From Tanypteryx hageni (Eukaryota; Arthropoda; Insecta; Odonata; Petaluridae), in contig CM054118.1 in NCBI GenBank assembly GCA_028673005.1, positions 87,910,964 through 87,974,963 on the forward strand: a stretch of 64,000 nt of DNA, written 5' to 3'. This document shows, one piece after another, positions 54,881-64,000 of this stretch. Positions within the stretch are counted from its first letter, which is position 1. The number at the start of each line of letters is the position of its first letter. The notes under the pieces are model-generated. The model searched no databases, was not told the origin of the DNA, and saw only the letters and a program-made list of their open reading frames with translations. The position numbers were made by a program, and so were the translations under genes.

Positions 54881-56446
54881 TATGAACAGTTATTGAACAT
54901 GGTATAAAGGTGGGGGGAGGGTGCGAAGATAGTTTTCTCAGGCGAAGGGGAGGGCGGCGGGGCTTTCTAATGTTTGGAAACCGGTGATTCACACTCAACT
55001 CACCGGCGGCTCTGATAACGATTCACACGCGCTTGCAGTCCAGGCCAAAGAAACTGTTTTAGAAAAAGCGGAGCTAGTCATTACGTCGCCATTCCTTAGT
55101 CAACCACTCGAAAAAAGCGCGCCGATTCAAACGTGATAGTTCTACGTAAACAGAAATTGGATCACCTGAAGAATCTCCCCCCCCCCAGCCCGTTCCACCT
55201 GTAGAATCTCCCCTTTATGTGATCCCAGAAATTTAATAAAATTGTGATGCGAATAAAATGCGTGAAAATCAAAAGCATCAAATGTTCATCCATGACGCTA
55301 TGGCGCGACCATCATGCGGGGGTAACGACTACGCGCTTAAATAAGGTACTTTCTGTGTTGAGATGAAACTTTTAATGTCACTGGGCCTGTAAATGGCGTT
55401 GTTACTTCGGTATACAGGAATGCGATAAGATTTTCCGTCTCGCTCCTCAGCTGATATCCTTGCTTTGTTCGTTTTCCGCCGCTCCGTGTGATTGACATCG
55501 GATCGTTCGAACTTCGATAACCGCGCCATCCGTATGGCGTTCACTTCGATCGCAGCGCCATCTGCGTCCCCACCCCCCCCCCCCCCTCACTCCCCCTCCC
55601 TATCTCCTCTCTCGTTCGCTCTCTCCCTCCTGCCGTTTTCTCTGATTCACCTTGAGAGACAGGTCCGCCAGTTGCCGACTCGATGCGAGATCGCTTCCAA
55701 CTGAGAGGATCGTCCTTCGATATTTCTCCGCGCTCGTCCACATCGTCCGAGCTGCTGCAGCTCCTCATTTGTGTCGATTATAACGGACTCTGCCGTTGCT
55801 GTTGTAATTAATTCGCTCCTGCCGGCTGCTTTCTCACGTCCGTGCCTCGTTTCGGAATAATTTATGAAAGCTTCGAATACTTTCATTAGGAACCGACGCA
55901 TTCTAAGTTTTGACATTTTTACCGTGTTTTATGTAACTGGGAAACTTTTATAGATAGGCGTAAAGGCCGCAGTCGATTCTGGATTGGAAGGAGAAGTTTA
56001 AAAGTCGGCTTTCGCTTTCCTCTCGTTTTACCTCTTCTTCAGAGTGCCGTGTGCGACTATTTGCATTTTGAAATTCGCTTAGAAGTTTTGGGATCGATAT
56101 TAAAGTTTGTACAAATGCCTTGAAGGTCTCGGAAGAAGTAGAAAATCGCCCGCTACTTACTTGGGAGTAAAACTCGTGTCGCAACTTGTGGACTACTTTG
56201 AAAGGAACGTCGGTGAGCGCGGCGTTGCAACACTTGCGTCTCGTCGGTCGAAATATTGAAATCGTTCATGCGTTTGGAGGCGTACGGCCAAGGGGTCTTC
56301 ATCGCAAAGGCGCGGCGAATCAGCGAATAGTCAAAAGAGTTATCCCAAAAAAGTTGGAAGAAAACTTTCCCGAGTGCGAGTGGAGTTTTAATTGAAAAGT
56401 GCTGGAATCGCTTTCTTATCGATTTTAATGCCGCATTCAACCGCAG
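54881..56446. other. Probable intron; poly-C runs, CpG-rich patches
   Basis: Poly-C runs at about 55177-55187 and 55567-55585. The latter is followed by a pyrimidine tract to 55630. CpG-rich stretches at 55440-55560 and 56150-56360 have overlapping open frames on both strands but no convincing exon. Confidence 0.4.
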
Positions 56447-56554
56447 GCATGGATGTGGAGTTCTATTCTCCGGTGCGTTATGGAGAGGATGCCATTCGAA
56501 TTTCAGAGGAGGAACTGCACGAGTTTGTCGGGTGGTACTTGGTCACACGCCCAG
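56447..56554 (+). CDS. Candidate internal coding exon, 108 bp, unknown protein
   Basis: Acceptor gcattcaaccgcag (pyrimidine tract only moderate) and donor CCCAG followed by GTAGGA bound 108 bp. The frame MDVEFYSPVRY then GEDAIRISEEELHEFVGWYL and VTRP is balanced, with acidic and aromatic residues, and reads like real protein. The exon begins with two bases of a split codon and ends with one, so both bordering introns are phase 1. This matches the phase at the end of the exon at 16930-17054, so the two can be joined in frame; whether they are is untested. Other exons of the same gene must lie outside the window or be missed. I do not recognise the family. Confidence 0.5.
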
Positions 56555-57549
56555 GTAGGAAAAAGTGCATCCATCATGAGCTTATGGTTTAAGTACGCCA
56601 GTATTTCTAAAAAAAACGGCTTGGATGGACTGTTTTTCTAATCTGTCGGAATATCATAACTAGCTAAAGAATATCCAGGATACAGATTTATAGTCTCGCA
56701 TGCGGCTTTGCAATTTTTATTGAATTATTTTATTACAATTGCACCATCCACCAAACATTGATTTGTTTTTACGTATGAGCCCATTATTTTGAAAGTGGCA
56801 AAAGTTAAAATATTGGAAAAATTGAGTTTGCGTCGGATACGTTCATCAAAATGGTCAAACTGTATATTTTGAAAATAGCGCGAGTCATAGTTCCAAATTG
56901 TATGGGTAGATGGCAGTACATATTTTACAGTTGAATGCAATTGGGAACCCCTTCATTTTGAAAGTAAAGTAAGTGTCCTGTCAAATAATATGACTGCTTT
57001 CAAAATACGAAAATGGTTAGTTATAGTTTATAAAACGATGTTTTATCAGCAATGGTTCCAACGTTTTTCCGTGTCTTAGGAGCCGCAGTCTACGCCTTTA
57101 TGTAGTAGGAATTATATCGCTTTCTCAACCGAATTGGTTGTTTGCAGTTTGCTGATCTTGTTGTTTGGTATGCTATTTTAATTTTCTTCAAATTCAAAGA
57201 AACGCCAATCGGTCAGTAAATATATATTATTACCTTTAGAAGGCATTAATATAGGCATTTATATTTATTTTTAAAAATCGTTCAAGTCAATTTTTAATTT
57301 ACTGTTTCGCTATAAGTTAAAGCAATGGGGTTCATGATTTATGGTAAGTCACAGTCACTATATGTCTTTTATATTTCATTTTTAAGAATTTACGATCAAA
57401 TTCCGCTAAGCTTGGATGCGATTGTTTAAAATGATAAGCCACCGCATTTCTTTTATTTCTGACTTTATGTAATGCTCTCGTATTTTTTATAACATTTGTT
57501 ATATTCATCGGCGTCTTTTATTTTTGTCTGATTCACGATTCAAATTCCA
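56555..57549. other. AT-rich DNA, probably intron
   Basis: Follows the candidate donor. Nothing else recognised. Confidence 0.4.
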
Positions 57550-57587
57550 AACTGCGCATACGTTGATACAGAAACGCATGCGCAGTT
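57550..57587. other. Imperfect hairpin, 15-bp arms (14/15)
   Basis: aactgcgcatacgtt, gatacaga, aacgcatgcgcagtt. It is a CpG-containing palindrome in an AT-rich setting. It contains tgcgca and gcatgcgca words. It may be a protein-binding site or a MITE core, but no longer inverted repeats surround it. Confidence 0.75.
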
Positions 57588-58667
57588 AGGAAAAAGCCTC
57601 AACTGGGAATTGCTCGCTTTTCTGAGTCGCCTGCCAAGAGACATGGCAGAAAGGTGTCTAGTCTATAAAAATGTTTTTAATATAAATTCGTTTTGTATTG
57701 CCAATTGTTAGAATTATTTTACTGTTTGTAAATTATTACGTGTACTATTGTTCTTCAATAGAGTTTTCTTTCTTTCTTCGAAATATATTCAATGAAAATA
57801 TAAAAAGATAATTTTTAAACGAGAAATTAAGCTTTTGGTAATGCTAGCGAAAATGATCTTTGGCTTATGTTAGTATAATTCAAGAGGTTAATCCTTGTTT
57901 AAATAACCCAAAACTCAAATTTAAATGCACCGAGCATGAATTGATTGTATTTATTATGATTCCATCACTGATAAACCTATAATTAAGGAAAGCAGCGTCA
58001 TACATAATAAATTCGTCCTTAGGGCGCGTGGCTCATGATTGGAGGCGAGATTGCACGTTTCATTTCATCTTGAAAGCACTTTGCATTGCAGAACACGTGT
58101 TGAAATAGCCTAAAATGATCGCGAAAAGCCTCGCTTGTCGCCTGCGCGTCCATGCGACACCATCTTGAAGGGGTTGGAGTGCTAAAGAGAGTGTTGGCAC
58201 CATATTCTGCTGGTGACGGAGCGAATGATACATGGGCATTGTAATTAATGCTAGAGATTGAATCAACCCTCGCTCGATGTGGTAATATTGACACGAAACC
58301 CGCCAAGTGTTTTCGCGTCGATGGTCACTATCGGTGTCCTAGCAACGATGCAACTACACCTTCAACTAGTAATGAACTTCCTACCTAATTAACGCTTCGT
58401 CATACTCGATTCAGAAGCGCTGAAACCTGATCAGTGTTGCCATTAAAATATTTGCTGTGTTAAATGCGATAAATCCATTGCCTTCATTGACATCTAATTT
58501 TAACACCAATATTTTCTTATCATCGTGAATTCAGCAGCTCTTCTTTCGCGATTTCTTGAATACGATGCCTTTTAAGATCATCATCGAACTCATAAATATC
58601 GGATCGGATATTTTTTTGGTTAAATTTTATTTTCATCATAGGAATCGAACCGAAGATCACGTCACGC
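57588..58667. other. Unique DNA, nothing firm
   Basis: A 95-codon minus-strand frame (58019-58306) with SSINYNAHVSFAPSPAEYGA and AQATSEAFRDHFRLF has fairly protein-like composition. I cannot link it to a family or to splice sites, so it is only noted here. Confidence 0.35.
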
Positions 58668-58977
58668 CAGAGGCGTACAACCTTTTTACGTGGCGGGCCG
58701 CATTACAGGTCACGAGTGCGCCTCGGATGACAGTTTATCGGAACATACTCAAGGGGCCATATGCGATTTTAAAACTTAAAGTTCTTATCATTTTTCAGCG
58801 TTAAAACTTCACCAGGCGGTGTTATGTTACGTACGACATTATCAGTAATAAATATCACAAAACGCGTCTTTGCCATAGCTTCGCGGGCCGCATGAAATGC
58901 TCTCGCGGGCCGCATGAAATGCTCTCGCGGGCCGCATAAAATGCTCTCGCGGGCCGCAGGTTGTACCTTCATCCCTG
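58668..58977. mobile_element. hAT MITE, 310 bp, with a terminal tandem array
   Basis: Begins cagaggcgtacaaccttttt and ends gcaggttgtaccttcatccctg. Flanks cgtcacgc (58660-58667) and cgttatgc (58978-58985) agree at 6 of 8, and both mismatches are C-to-T. The subterminal gcgggccgca word on the right is amplified. Confidence 0.75.
58882..58962. repeat. ~25-bp tandem repeat of a hAT subterminal word, four units
   Basis: tcgcgggccgcatgaaatgc and tc, four times. The gcgggccgc word is the subterminal motif of this hAT group, a likely transposase-binding site by analogy. The array lies within the last 100 bp of the MITE. Confidence 0.9.
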
Positions 58978-59098
58978 CGTTATGCGAACTCGCAGCGTGT
59001 GGAAACTGACCCCTCGATCACAATCTGCCCATCGCAATGCGGTCGCCTGTCGTCGATCGACTGATGATAACGCCGTTCTGGTTGGCGTTACGCCGTAA

Positions 59099-59891
59099 CG
59101 CTACGGCCATACTGGTGTTTTTGACGCGGCTCGCAAGCCGTCTGTCGCGGTACAAATTTTGGGCGCGACTCAGCCGCCGCGACAAGCTCTGACCTTACCC
59201 ATCCACAAAGCTTATTTCTTTGCAGTCAGTATAGTGATCGATTCGGTTGATGATTTATGCCTTGCCCTCGCAATTTCGCGGTACTTGAAGAAAACGAAGA
59301 GAATCAAGTATTCAGTACACCCGCTTAAATGCAACGCTTGTCGTTTGGCCAATTTCACACTTTATTTCAAGCGTTAAGGAGTCACCCGGATAAATGTTTT
59401 TTCTTATGTCCGGATGTCATCCTCTTCTTTTGAAAAATTATGTGCTTTTGTTAGAGAAGACATCAAGAAACAAAATATAAGCTTTGGAAACCCAATTTCA
59501 GCAGAAGAAAGGGTTGCTGCCACTCTCAGACAAAGAATTATTTAAACATTACTAAATAATTAAGTGATATTTATTCCTTCTAATCTAATATTTACAAATT
59601 TTTTTATACATTAAAGGGCGGGCCGCTTTTGGACTTCCAAAATAAAACGCTCTGTGTCAAACATTAGACAACATGCGATGGGATACACTGCGGTCGTGGA
59701 GGTGGGTAGAGCAGCAAAGTATGGCCATGCGCATTTAAAACTACATTGCTGCCGCGACAGAAAGTCGCTCACTCCAGCGATAAAGGCCGAACGTTGAACA
59801 CCCTAACACCTTATGGCCGCTTGCATAAGAAATAATGTCTTCGGGCCAGCAGCGTGAACGCCGCGTCACAAACGCTAGTACGGCCGTGGCC
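59099..59891 (+). mobile_element. PIF/Harbinger transposon remnant, 793 bp, TAA TSD
   Basis: Inverted ends cgctacggccatactggtgt...gacgcgg and ccgcgtcacaaacgctagta...cggccgtggcc align over about 31 bp with six to seven mismatches. The 3-bp flank TAA occurs on both sides (59096-59098 and 59892-59894), as expected for PIF/Harbinger. The interior holds the start of the transposase only. Confidence 0.8.
59220..59545 (+). pseudogene. Harbinger transposase, N-terminal remnant
   Basis: The first frame gives LALAISRYLKKTKRIKYSVH then PL, the RRxxWVHPL-like block of HARBI1-type transposases. After a short break and frame change comes FSYVRMSSSSFEKLCAFVRE, DIKKQNISFGNPISAEERVA and ATLRQRI then stop, the (F)FxYFRMSxxxFDELL...RxPIxxEERLAxTLR block. 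The DDE catalytic domain downstream is deleted; the right end of the element follows about 340 bp later. The remnant has at least one frameshift and a stop. Confidence 0.8.
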
Positions 59892-60493
59892 TAACTCGGC
59901 GTCAAGCTGAGAAAACCAGAAGGAATCGTTGAAGGTCTAATAGAGTAAGTGTCGGTGGGAATCGCTTCCACTTGGGTCGAATAGTTAATCGTCAAATACG
60001 TATTTAATCGGGACTCGGAGATACTAAGAAGACGATAAATATGTTTAGAGTTCAGAACCCGTGGAAAGAAAAAAACAGGACGGAAAAAAAGACAATTGAA
60101 AGCGCATCGGGTGAGATGAACATAAATACACCATTTCACCGAAAAAAATACTTCCAAAAAGTGAAGGGCTGCCATAATGTCGACAGTAAACACTTTTATT
60201 GGTTGAGTTCCTTATATTTGATTCGCACGATTCAGCGATCGATCGGTAAAAACTTTTTTTGGATTTGTTGGAGATGGAAGGGGACATAGGGAATAGCGAA
60301 ATGGAAGAAAATATGCGATGAAGAAGAAGAGAAATACGGGAGGCGAGAGAAGGACATCCGGAAAAGACGCCAAGGGAAATGGAGTCATTGTCGCAACATA
60401 TGAATAAACGAAAAGTCACGGAAAACGTGAATGTTGGAGTTTGATTCTTTACAAAATGTACGCGTCGCTTTCTCGCAGCAGAATCTTCTAGAG
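59892..60493. other. Unique DNA, nothing recognised
   Basis: Overlapping frames on both strands at 60041-60419 (basic, Ser-rich) have no motif or splice context. Confidence 0.4.
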
Positions 60494-60716
60494 CAGTTTC
60501 TCAACCAGCGTTGGCCTGTCCGTGATATTCCATTTTTCTCATGCAAGTTTTACAATTGGCAGCACTGGTTAATGAAAGGCTTGTGTTTTCAGTTGTCAAA
60601 CTGTGACATTGTCAAATGATTGGTGTTTAAAATTGATTTGGTGGATTATTCAGATTCCGCGGTGAACTTCCTATTACCACACCGGTTCGCGATGACCTTT
60701 AGGTTGAGAACCGCTG
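60494..60716. mobile_element. hAT MITE, 223 bp, TSD ttctagag
   Basis: Ends cagtttctcaaccagcg and ggttgagaaccgctg are inverted repeats. Exact 8-bp duplications ttctagag are at 60486-60493 and 60717-60724. It is the smallest complete hAT derivative in the window. Confidence 0.92.
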
Positions 60717-60724
60717 TTCTAGAG

Positions 60725-61936
60725 TCTTAAAACAAAACAAACATTGTCCTAAAAACGGCGATAACCATCATTCCGCCAGTCTCCTGCTGCGCAATACATA
60801 ATTTGTGCGTAAAAATTATCGAAAAAGCGAATTTCTCCTACTTAGCAGGAATAAGAAGCCGGGTGATTCTCCCTTGCTTCGAACATAATCTCGCGCCAAT
60901 CGCCGCGCACACTTGCCACTTCCCGCTCCAGCCGCACAGCGGCATCTTTTCGAAAAAAGATCTCGATCGTAATTTGAAATTGCAGGTTTTATTTGTTTGC
61001 GTCGTGTTATGATTTACGAGAGTGCGGTATCATGGGCACAAGAACACGGAGAGTGAAGTTTTTTACTTTGAAAATGGAGGGATGTTGGATATATCATATC
61101 TCCAATATAATTCGCAGTAGGATCGAATGGACAGAAAAAATATTTACTTTACGTTCTTTGCTGATGACATGTTATCAGCGAAAACTCCGGAAGTATTTGG
61201 ATAACCTACTGATAAGTATTAAGAATTCCGAAAAAGCAGGAGAAAAATTGTCTTCACCAGGAATCAAATTTTCCACTTTCTAACGACTGAACTACCAAGT
61301 TTTCGCTTTAGGATGAGTTATTTATCGCTGAAGTCAAGCTAGCCAATCTACTGTCAACTTCTCCCAAAAGAATGGCGCTTCCAACTCCACTGTAGAATTT
61401 AGAAAGAAGCAAAGATGAACTAAACCGCAATATTTACGTAAGCTTATTTAACGCCACATAAAGTTTAGCGTTGGGTGGGATTATTGCTGGTAATGACGCC
61501 TTAAAATTGCACATCCTGCCTTGCCTCTGACTCCATTATTCGCTTAAAGCCATTTCATCATACAAATGCGAGTTCATGGACGTTACAGTGAACCAAAAAC
61601 AGAGAATCACAAATAAATACATATTGACGATTGAGTATATGAATATGGGAATGACAATGCATGAAGCAAATTCTAAGACCCTTAGCTCACGTCTCTAAAA
61701 TATTAGCATCCTAAGAAACCTTAAAGGTAAGACAGGGCCATTAGAAAATGCAGAGAACCAAGAAAAAAAGAGAAGTATATATATGCCATCACCCAGTCAC
61801 TCATATATAATTTGTATAAACTCTAAATGCGATTTATCAGAATATATCGTAACTCAGGAAAATTGGTCTCACTTTATCATATCATCATTCCAGTAAAAGT
61901 TGGTCGCTTACTTAGAAATTGTGCTTACATCTAAAG
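60725..61936. other. Unique DNA with one degraded SINE head
   Basis: Apart from the tRNA-like head at 61245-61310 nothing was recognised. Confidence 0.4.
61245..61310 (-). repeat. Degraded tRNA-SINE-like head
   Basis: The minus strand reads aacttggtagttcagtcgtt, agaaagtggaaaatttgatt, cctggtgaagacaattttt. An A-box-like tagttcagtcgttagaaag and a weak B box (atttgattcc) are at tRNA spacing, and the word after the B box (cctggtgaa) is like the other SINEs (cctgtttgg, cctgtagga). Too degraded for a firm call. Confidence 0.4.
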
Positions 61937-62421
61937 TAAGGATCTCAAACTCACAGCCCGCGTGGTGCATTAATGCGGCCCGCGTAATAGGTATTCTACA
62001 TGGCGCAAGCACAAACGAATTTCTTATAAAATATTTTACGCAAGCCGTTTAAAATAATCTAAGAATTATATTATGTCGGCACTTTTAAATATCCGCGGTT
62101 TATTCTCCATTCCCATTTTTTTTAATCCGAACATTTGGGGTACAGATGAATGTTCTTCCCGCTGCCAGCGTGCTTCTTACGTGTCCTAATCACTTAACCC
62201 TCGATGCCGAACTTCTTATAACTTATGTGTTTAAAAGAGCACCGTAGGATTAGGGCGATCTTTCCCTTTGTGGAAGGGGAGGGTGAATGTCCCAAGAGAA
62301 AGGTGCGAGGACTGAGAAAATATGGAATGCGGCCCACAGCTCTGGTACGGTGCCATATAGTCCGCGAATTCAGTGGAGGACCTTCATGCTGCCCGCGCAT
62401 CGAGTGAGTTTGATACCTCTG
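61937..62421. mobile_element. hAT MITE, 485 bp, TSD atctaaag
   Basis: Ends taaggatctcaaactcacag and gagtttgatacctctg are inverted repeats (caaactcac / gtgagtttg exact). Flanking octamers atctaaag are identical at 61929-61936 and 62422-62429. cccgcg/gcccgcg words lie inside both ends. Its first base is T where C is expected, a simple decay. A 60-codon + frame inside is chance. Confidence 0.88.
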
Positions 62422-62827
62422 ATCTAAAGCGAATGTGATTTTATACATAATACATGCATTTAATATAACATGCAATGAATGTAGTGAATATATTATGTGT
62501 GGGACCTTATTTCATCTCTTAAATGGAGCGGTTAAATTAACGATCCATGGCTAAAAACACCGTCTCTAATAGATATCATCTAAGGATTTGTAACAAGTGA
62601 CAGTTCTCGACGAATTATTTCTTGGATTTTCCCCGAATATGCTGACAAACGCATTGAGTGGAAAATGACCCTAAACGTCATTCTTAATTCCCTCTCTTCA
62701 TCCAACGCCTCCCCCCTACCGGCAACGGGGAGACGGGAATGAGGGGGAGGAAGGGGCCTCCCTCTCCATCTCCTTCGCAAGAACACCTTCCTTTTCGGGT
62801 GAAGATCGAAATTCTCTTCCTGTAATG

Positions 62828-62900
62828 CAGCGGTTCCATTGGCGGATCCTGGAGGGGGCGATGGGGGCGATCCCCCTCCCCTTGTGCGACCCGATTCCCT
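62828..62900 (+). mobile_element. Possible hAT left end (ggcggatcctggaggggg)
   Basis: cattggcggatcctggaggg, ggcgatgggggcgatccccc is close to the common cagtggcggatc...gggggcgat hAT MITE terminus. No convincing right end was found before the next array, so it is only a partial call. Confidence 0.35.
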
Positions 62901-63053
62901 AAACTTGGTGCATTGTTAAATTAATTTCGCGAAATATTCCTTGTTTCTACACCGAAGATTAAGTCTGTATGACAAGGGGAAAAGAAACTGAGAGGGATAG
63001 AGATTTTCAAAATGTGGCCGTTGGCAGAGGCGGAATCAAGAAGGGAGATCGCT

Positions 63054-63102
63054 ACCCCCCCCCCTTCTCCCTCCCTCCCCCTCCCTCCCCCTCCCTCGCT
63101 CT
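63054..63102. repeat. Short polypyrimidine tract (ccctccct)
   Basis: A poly-C run followed by ccctccctccccctccctcg. Simple repeat. Confidence 0.9.
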
Positions 63103-63263
63103 TGAGCGGCTCCCAGTGTTGCCATTCGTAGGGTATTTACCCTTTTTGTAGGGCGAATTTCAGTAAATAGGACGTAGGGTATCTTAGCGTTAAAAAGTGC
63201 AAAATGTAGGGAATTTTAGGTTCTGAGTCTTGATACCAAAAACGTAATTGTACTGGAACTATA

Positions 63264-63589
63264 GCCTGGACGAAATTACTTTGGGATTGGCGTTTGAGGC
63301 GGCTCGTGTGCAATGTTGCCAGCATCTGCATAATTGCCTTTTTACATGTTCCTTTTGCCCGCAACAAAGTCCTGAGAGTTTCCCAGATCTACTGTATAGA
63401 CCTACTATTATGTAACCATATGTTACGTAGACTGAAAGTATTTTGTTTACAGAGGACATAGCGGCAACGCAGCTTGGTTCCCCTTAGCACCCCTTACCTC
63501 CCCTCCGTCTATGATTGGCTGTCGTTCCCGCCAAGCCCCCACCCCTCCTCTACCCTGAAGTGTCACTCCCAAAGTAATTACGCCCAGGG
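63264..63589. mobile_element. TA-target MITE, 326 bp, mariner-type
   Basis: Ends gcctggacgaaattactttg and caaagtaattacgcccaggg are inverted repeats (attactttggga is exact). TA flanks both sides (63262-63263 and 63590-63591). Superfamily (Tc1/mariner) is inferred from the TA target and short size. No coding remnant. Confidence 0.75.
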
Positions 63590-63591
63590 TA

Positions 63592-64000
63592 GAGAACAGC
63601 TTATTTTCTTTATACTACGTGTGCAATACCTGCAGTTCTAGAAGAAGAATTCTAAAACTTCCATTTTCTCTTTCGCGCCTATATACCTACAGTATGCGAT
63701 GTCGCTGACGTGATGAAAAATTACGCGGCACAATTGCTCGCCTTTCGGGATTCCCCAATTTTCTTAGAGGGGATTCTTATTTACTTATAGTAATGGGAAG
63801 ACTTGTTGAAATAAGTTGAGGGTTATCTTGAGTGGCTAGAAATGAAACTACGTAGTGTACATGTTTATTTATCATGAACTTATTTTTCGCGATTATTTAA
63901 GTTGACGGATTCCCGACGGAATTGAACTAATTCACAGCGATAGAGGAAGGATCGTAGTTTGAAGCTTTCGGGCATCCCCCTTCGTCAGCAACAGAATAAC
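63592..64000. other. Unique DNA to the right edge
   Basis: No feature recognised. Confidence 0.4.

Noticed and set aside
56153..56440. Minus-strand exon ending at a CAAGTAAGT donor
   Set aside because: The donor is good, but the sense strand of the same DNA is also open, no acceptor could be found, and the peptide is not recognisable.
58019..58306. Retroelement gag-like frame on the minus strand
   Set aside because: The DAQATSEAF block recalls gag-like helices, but no zinc knuckle, protease or terminal repeat lies nearby.
1..64000. CRISPR array or bacterial defence system
   Set aside because: The tandem repeats have no spacers of constant length, and the window is eukaryotic (splice signals, LINE, SINE, hAT).

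Overview
This window looks like a piece of a large, repeat-rich animal genome, most likely an arthropod. I could not place it closer from sequence alone. The evidence is AT-rich unique DNA, very long polypyrimidine and polypurine arrays, eukaryotic splice signals, and an arthropod-like transposon mix: many non-autonomous hAT elements with exact 8-bp target duplications, a Penelope-like element with a GIY-YIG domain, a DUF4817-type mariner, PIF/Harbinger, pogo/Tigger-like, Helitron-like ends, LINE tails and tRNA-derived SINEs. There are no operons. Most open frames longer than 60 codons are translated simple repeats (Pro/Ser/Leu on one strand, Gly/Glu/Arg on the other).

Layout. 1-3.5 kb: a 16-bp minisatellite at the left edge, a polypyrimidine array and a SINE. 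3.5-7.65 kb: two hAT elements back to back on the same 8-bp target; the larger one contains a pogo-like transposon and an inverted-repeat unit holding a Penelope reverse-transcriptase fragment. 8.8-9.8 kb: a hAT carrying a copy of repeat family A. 9.9-12.8 kb: a Penelope-like element with ~930-bp near-identical inverted arms. 13.3-16.9 kb: a minisatellite and repeat family B. 16.93 kb: a strong candidate coding exon. 17-22 kb: repeat families C and D and two hAT MITEs. 22.7-24.7 kb: a GC/CpG-rich block with a candidate 5' exon (ATGAG followed by a GTACGT donor). 24.9-34 kb: repeat copies and a hAT with a nested LINE 3' end. 35-42.1 kb: mostly polypurine/polypyrimidine minisatellites. 43-55 kb: SINE, pogo-like MITE, mariner, two facing Helitron-like ends, and tandem-unit repeats. 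56.45 kb: a second candidate coding exon. 58.6-64 kb: hAT MITEs, a Harbinger remnant and a TA-flanked MITE.

The only plausible host coding sequence is a few short exons on the + strand in very long introns. The exons at 16930-17054 and 56447-56554 have compatible phases (phase 1 out, phase 1 in), so they could belong to one gene with an intron of about 39 kb; this is inference. I recognised no host protein family. Mobile-element coding regions are all broken except short open stretches: the GIY-YIG arm of the Penelope-like element and the LINE C-terminus.
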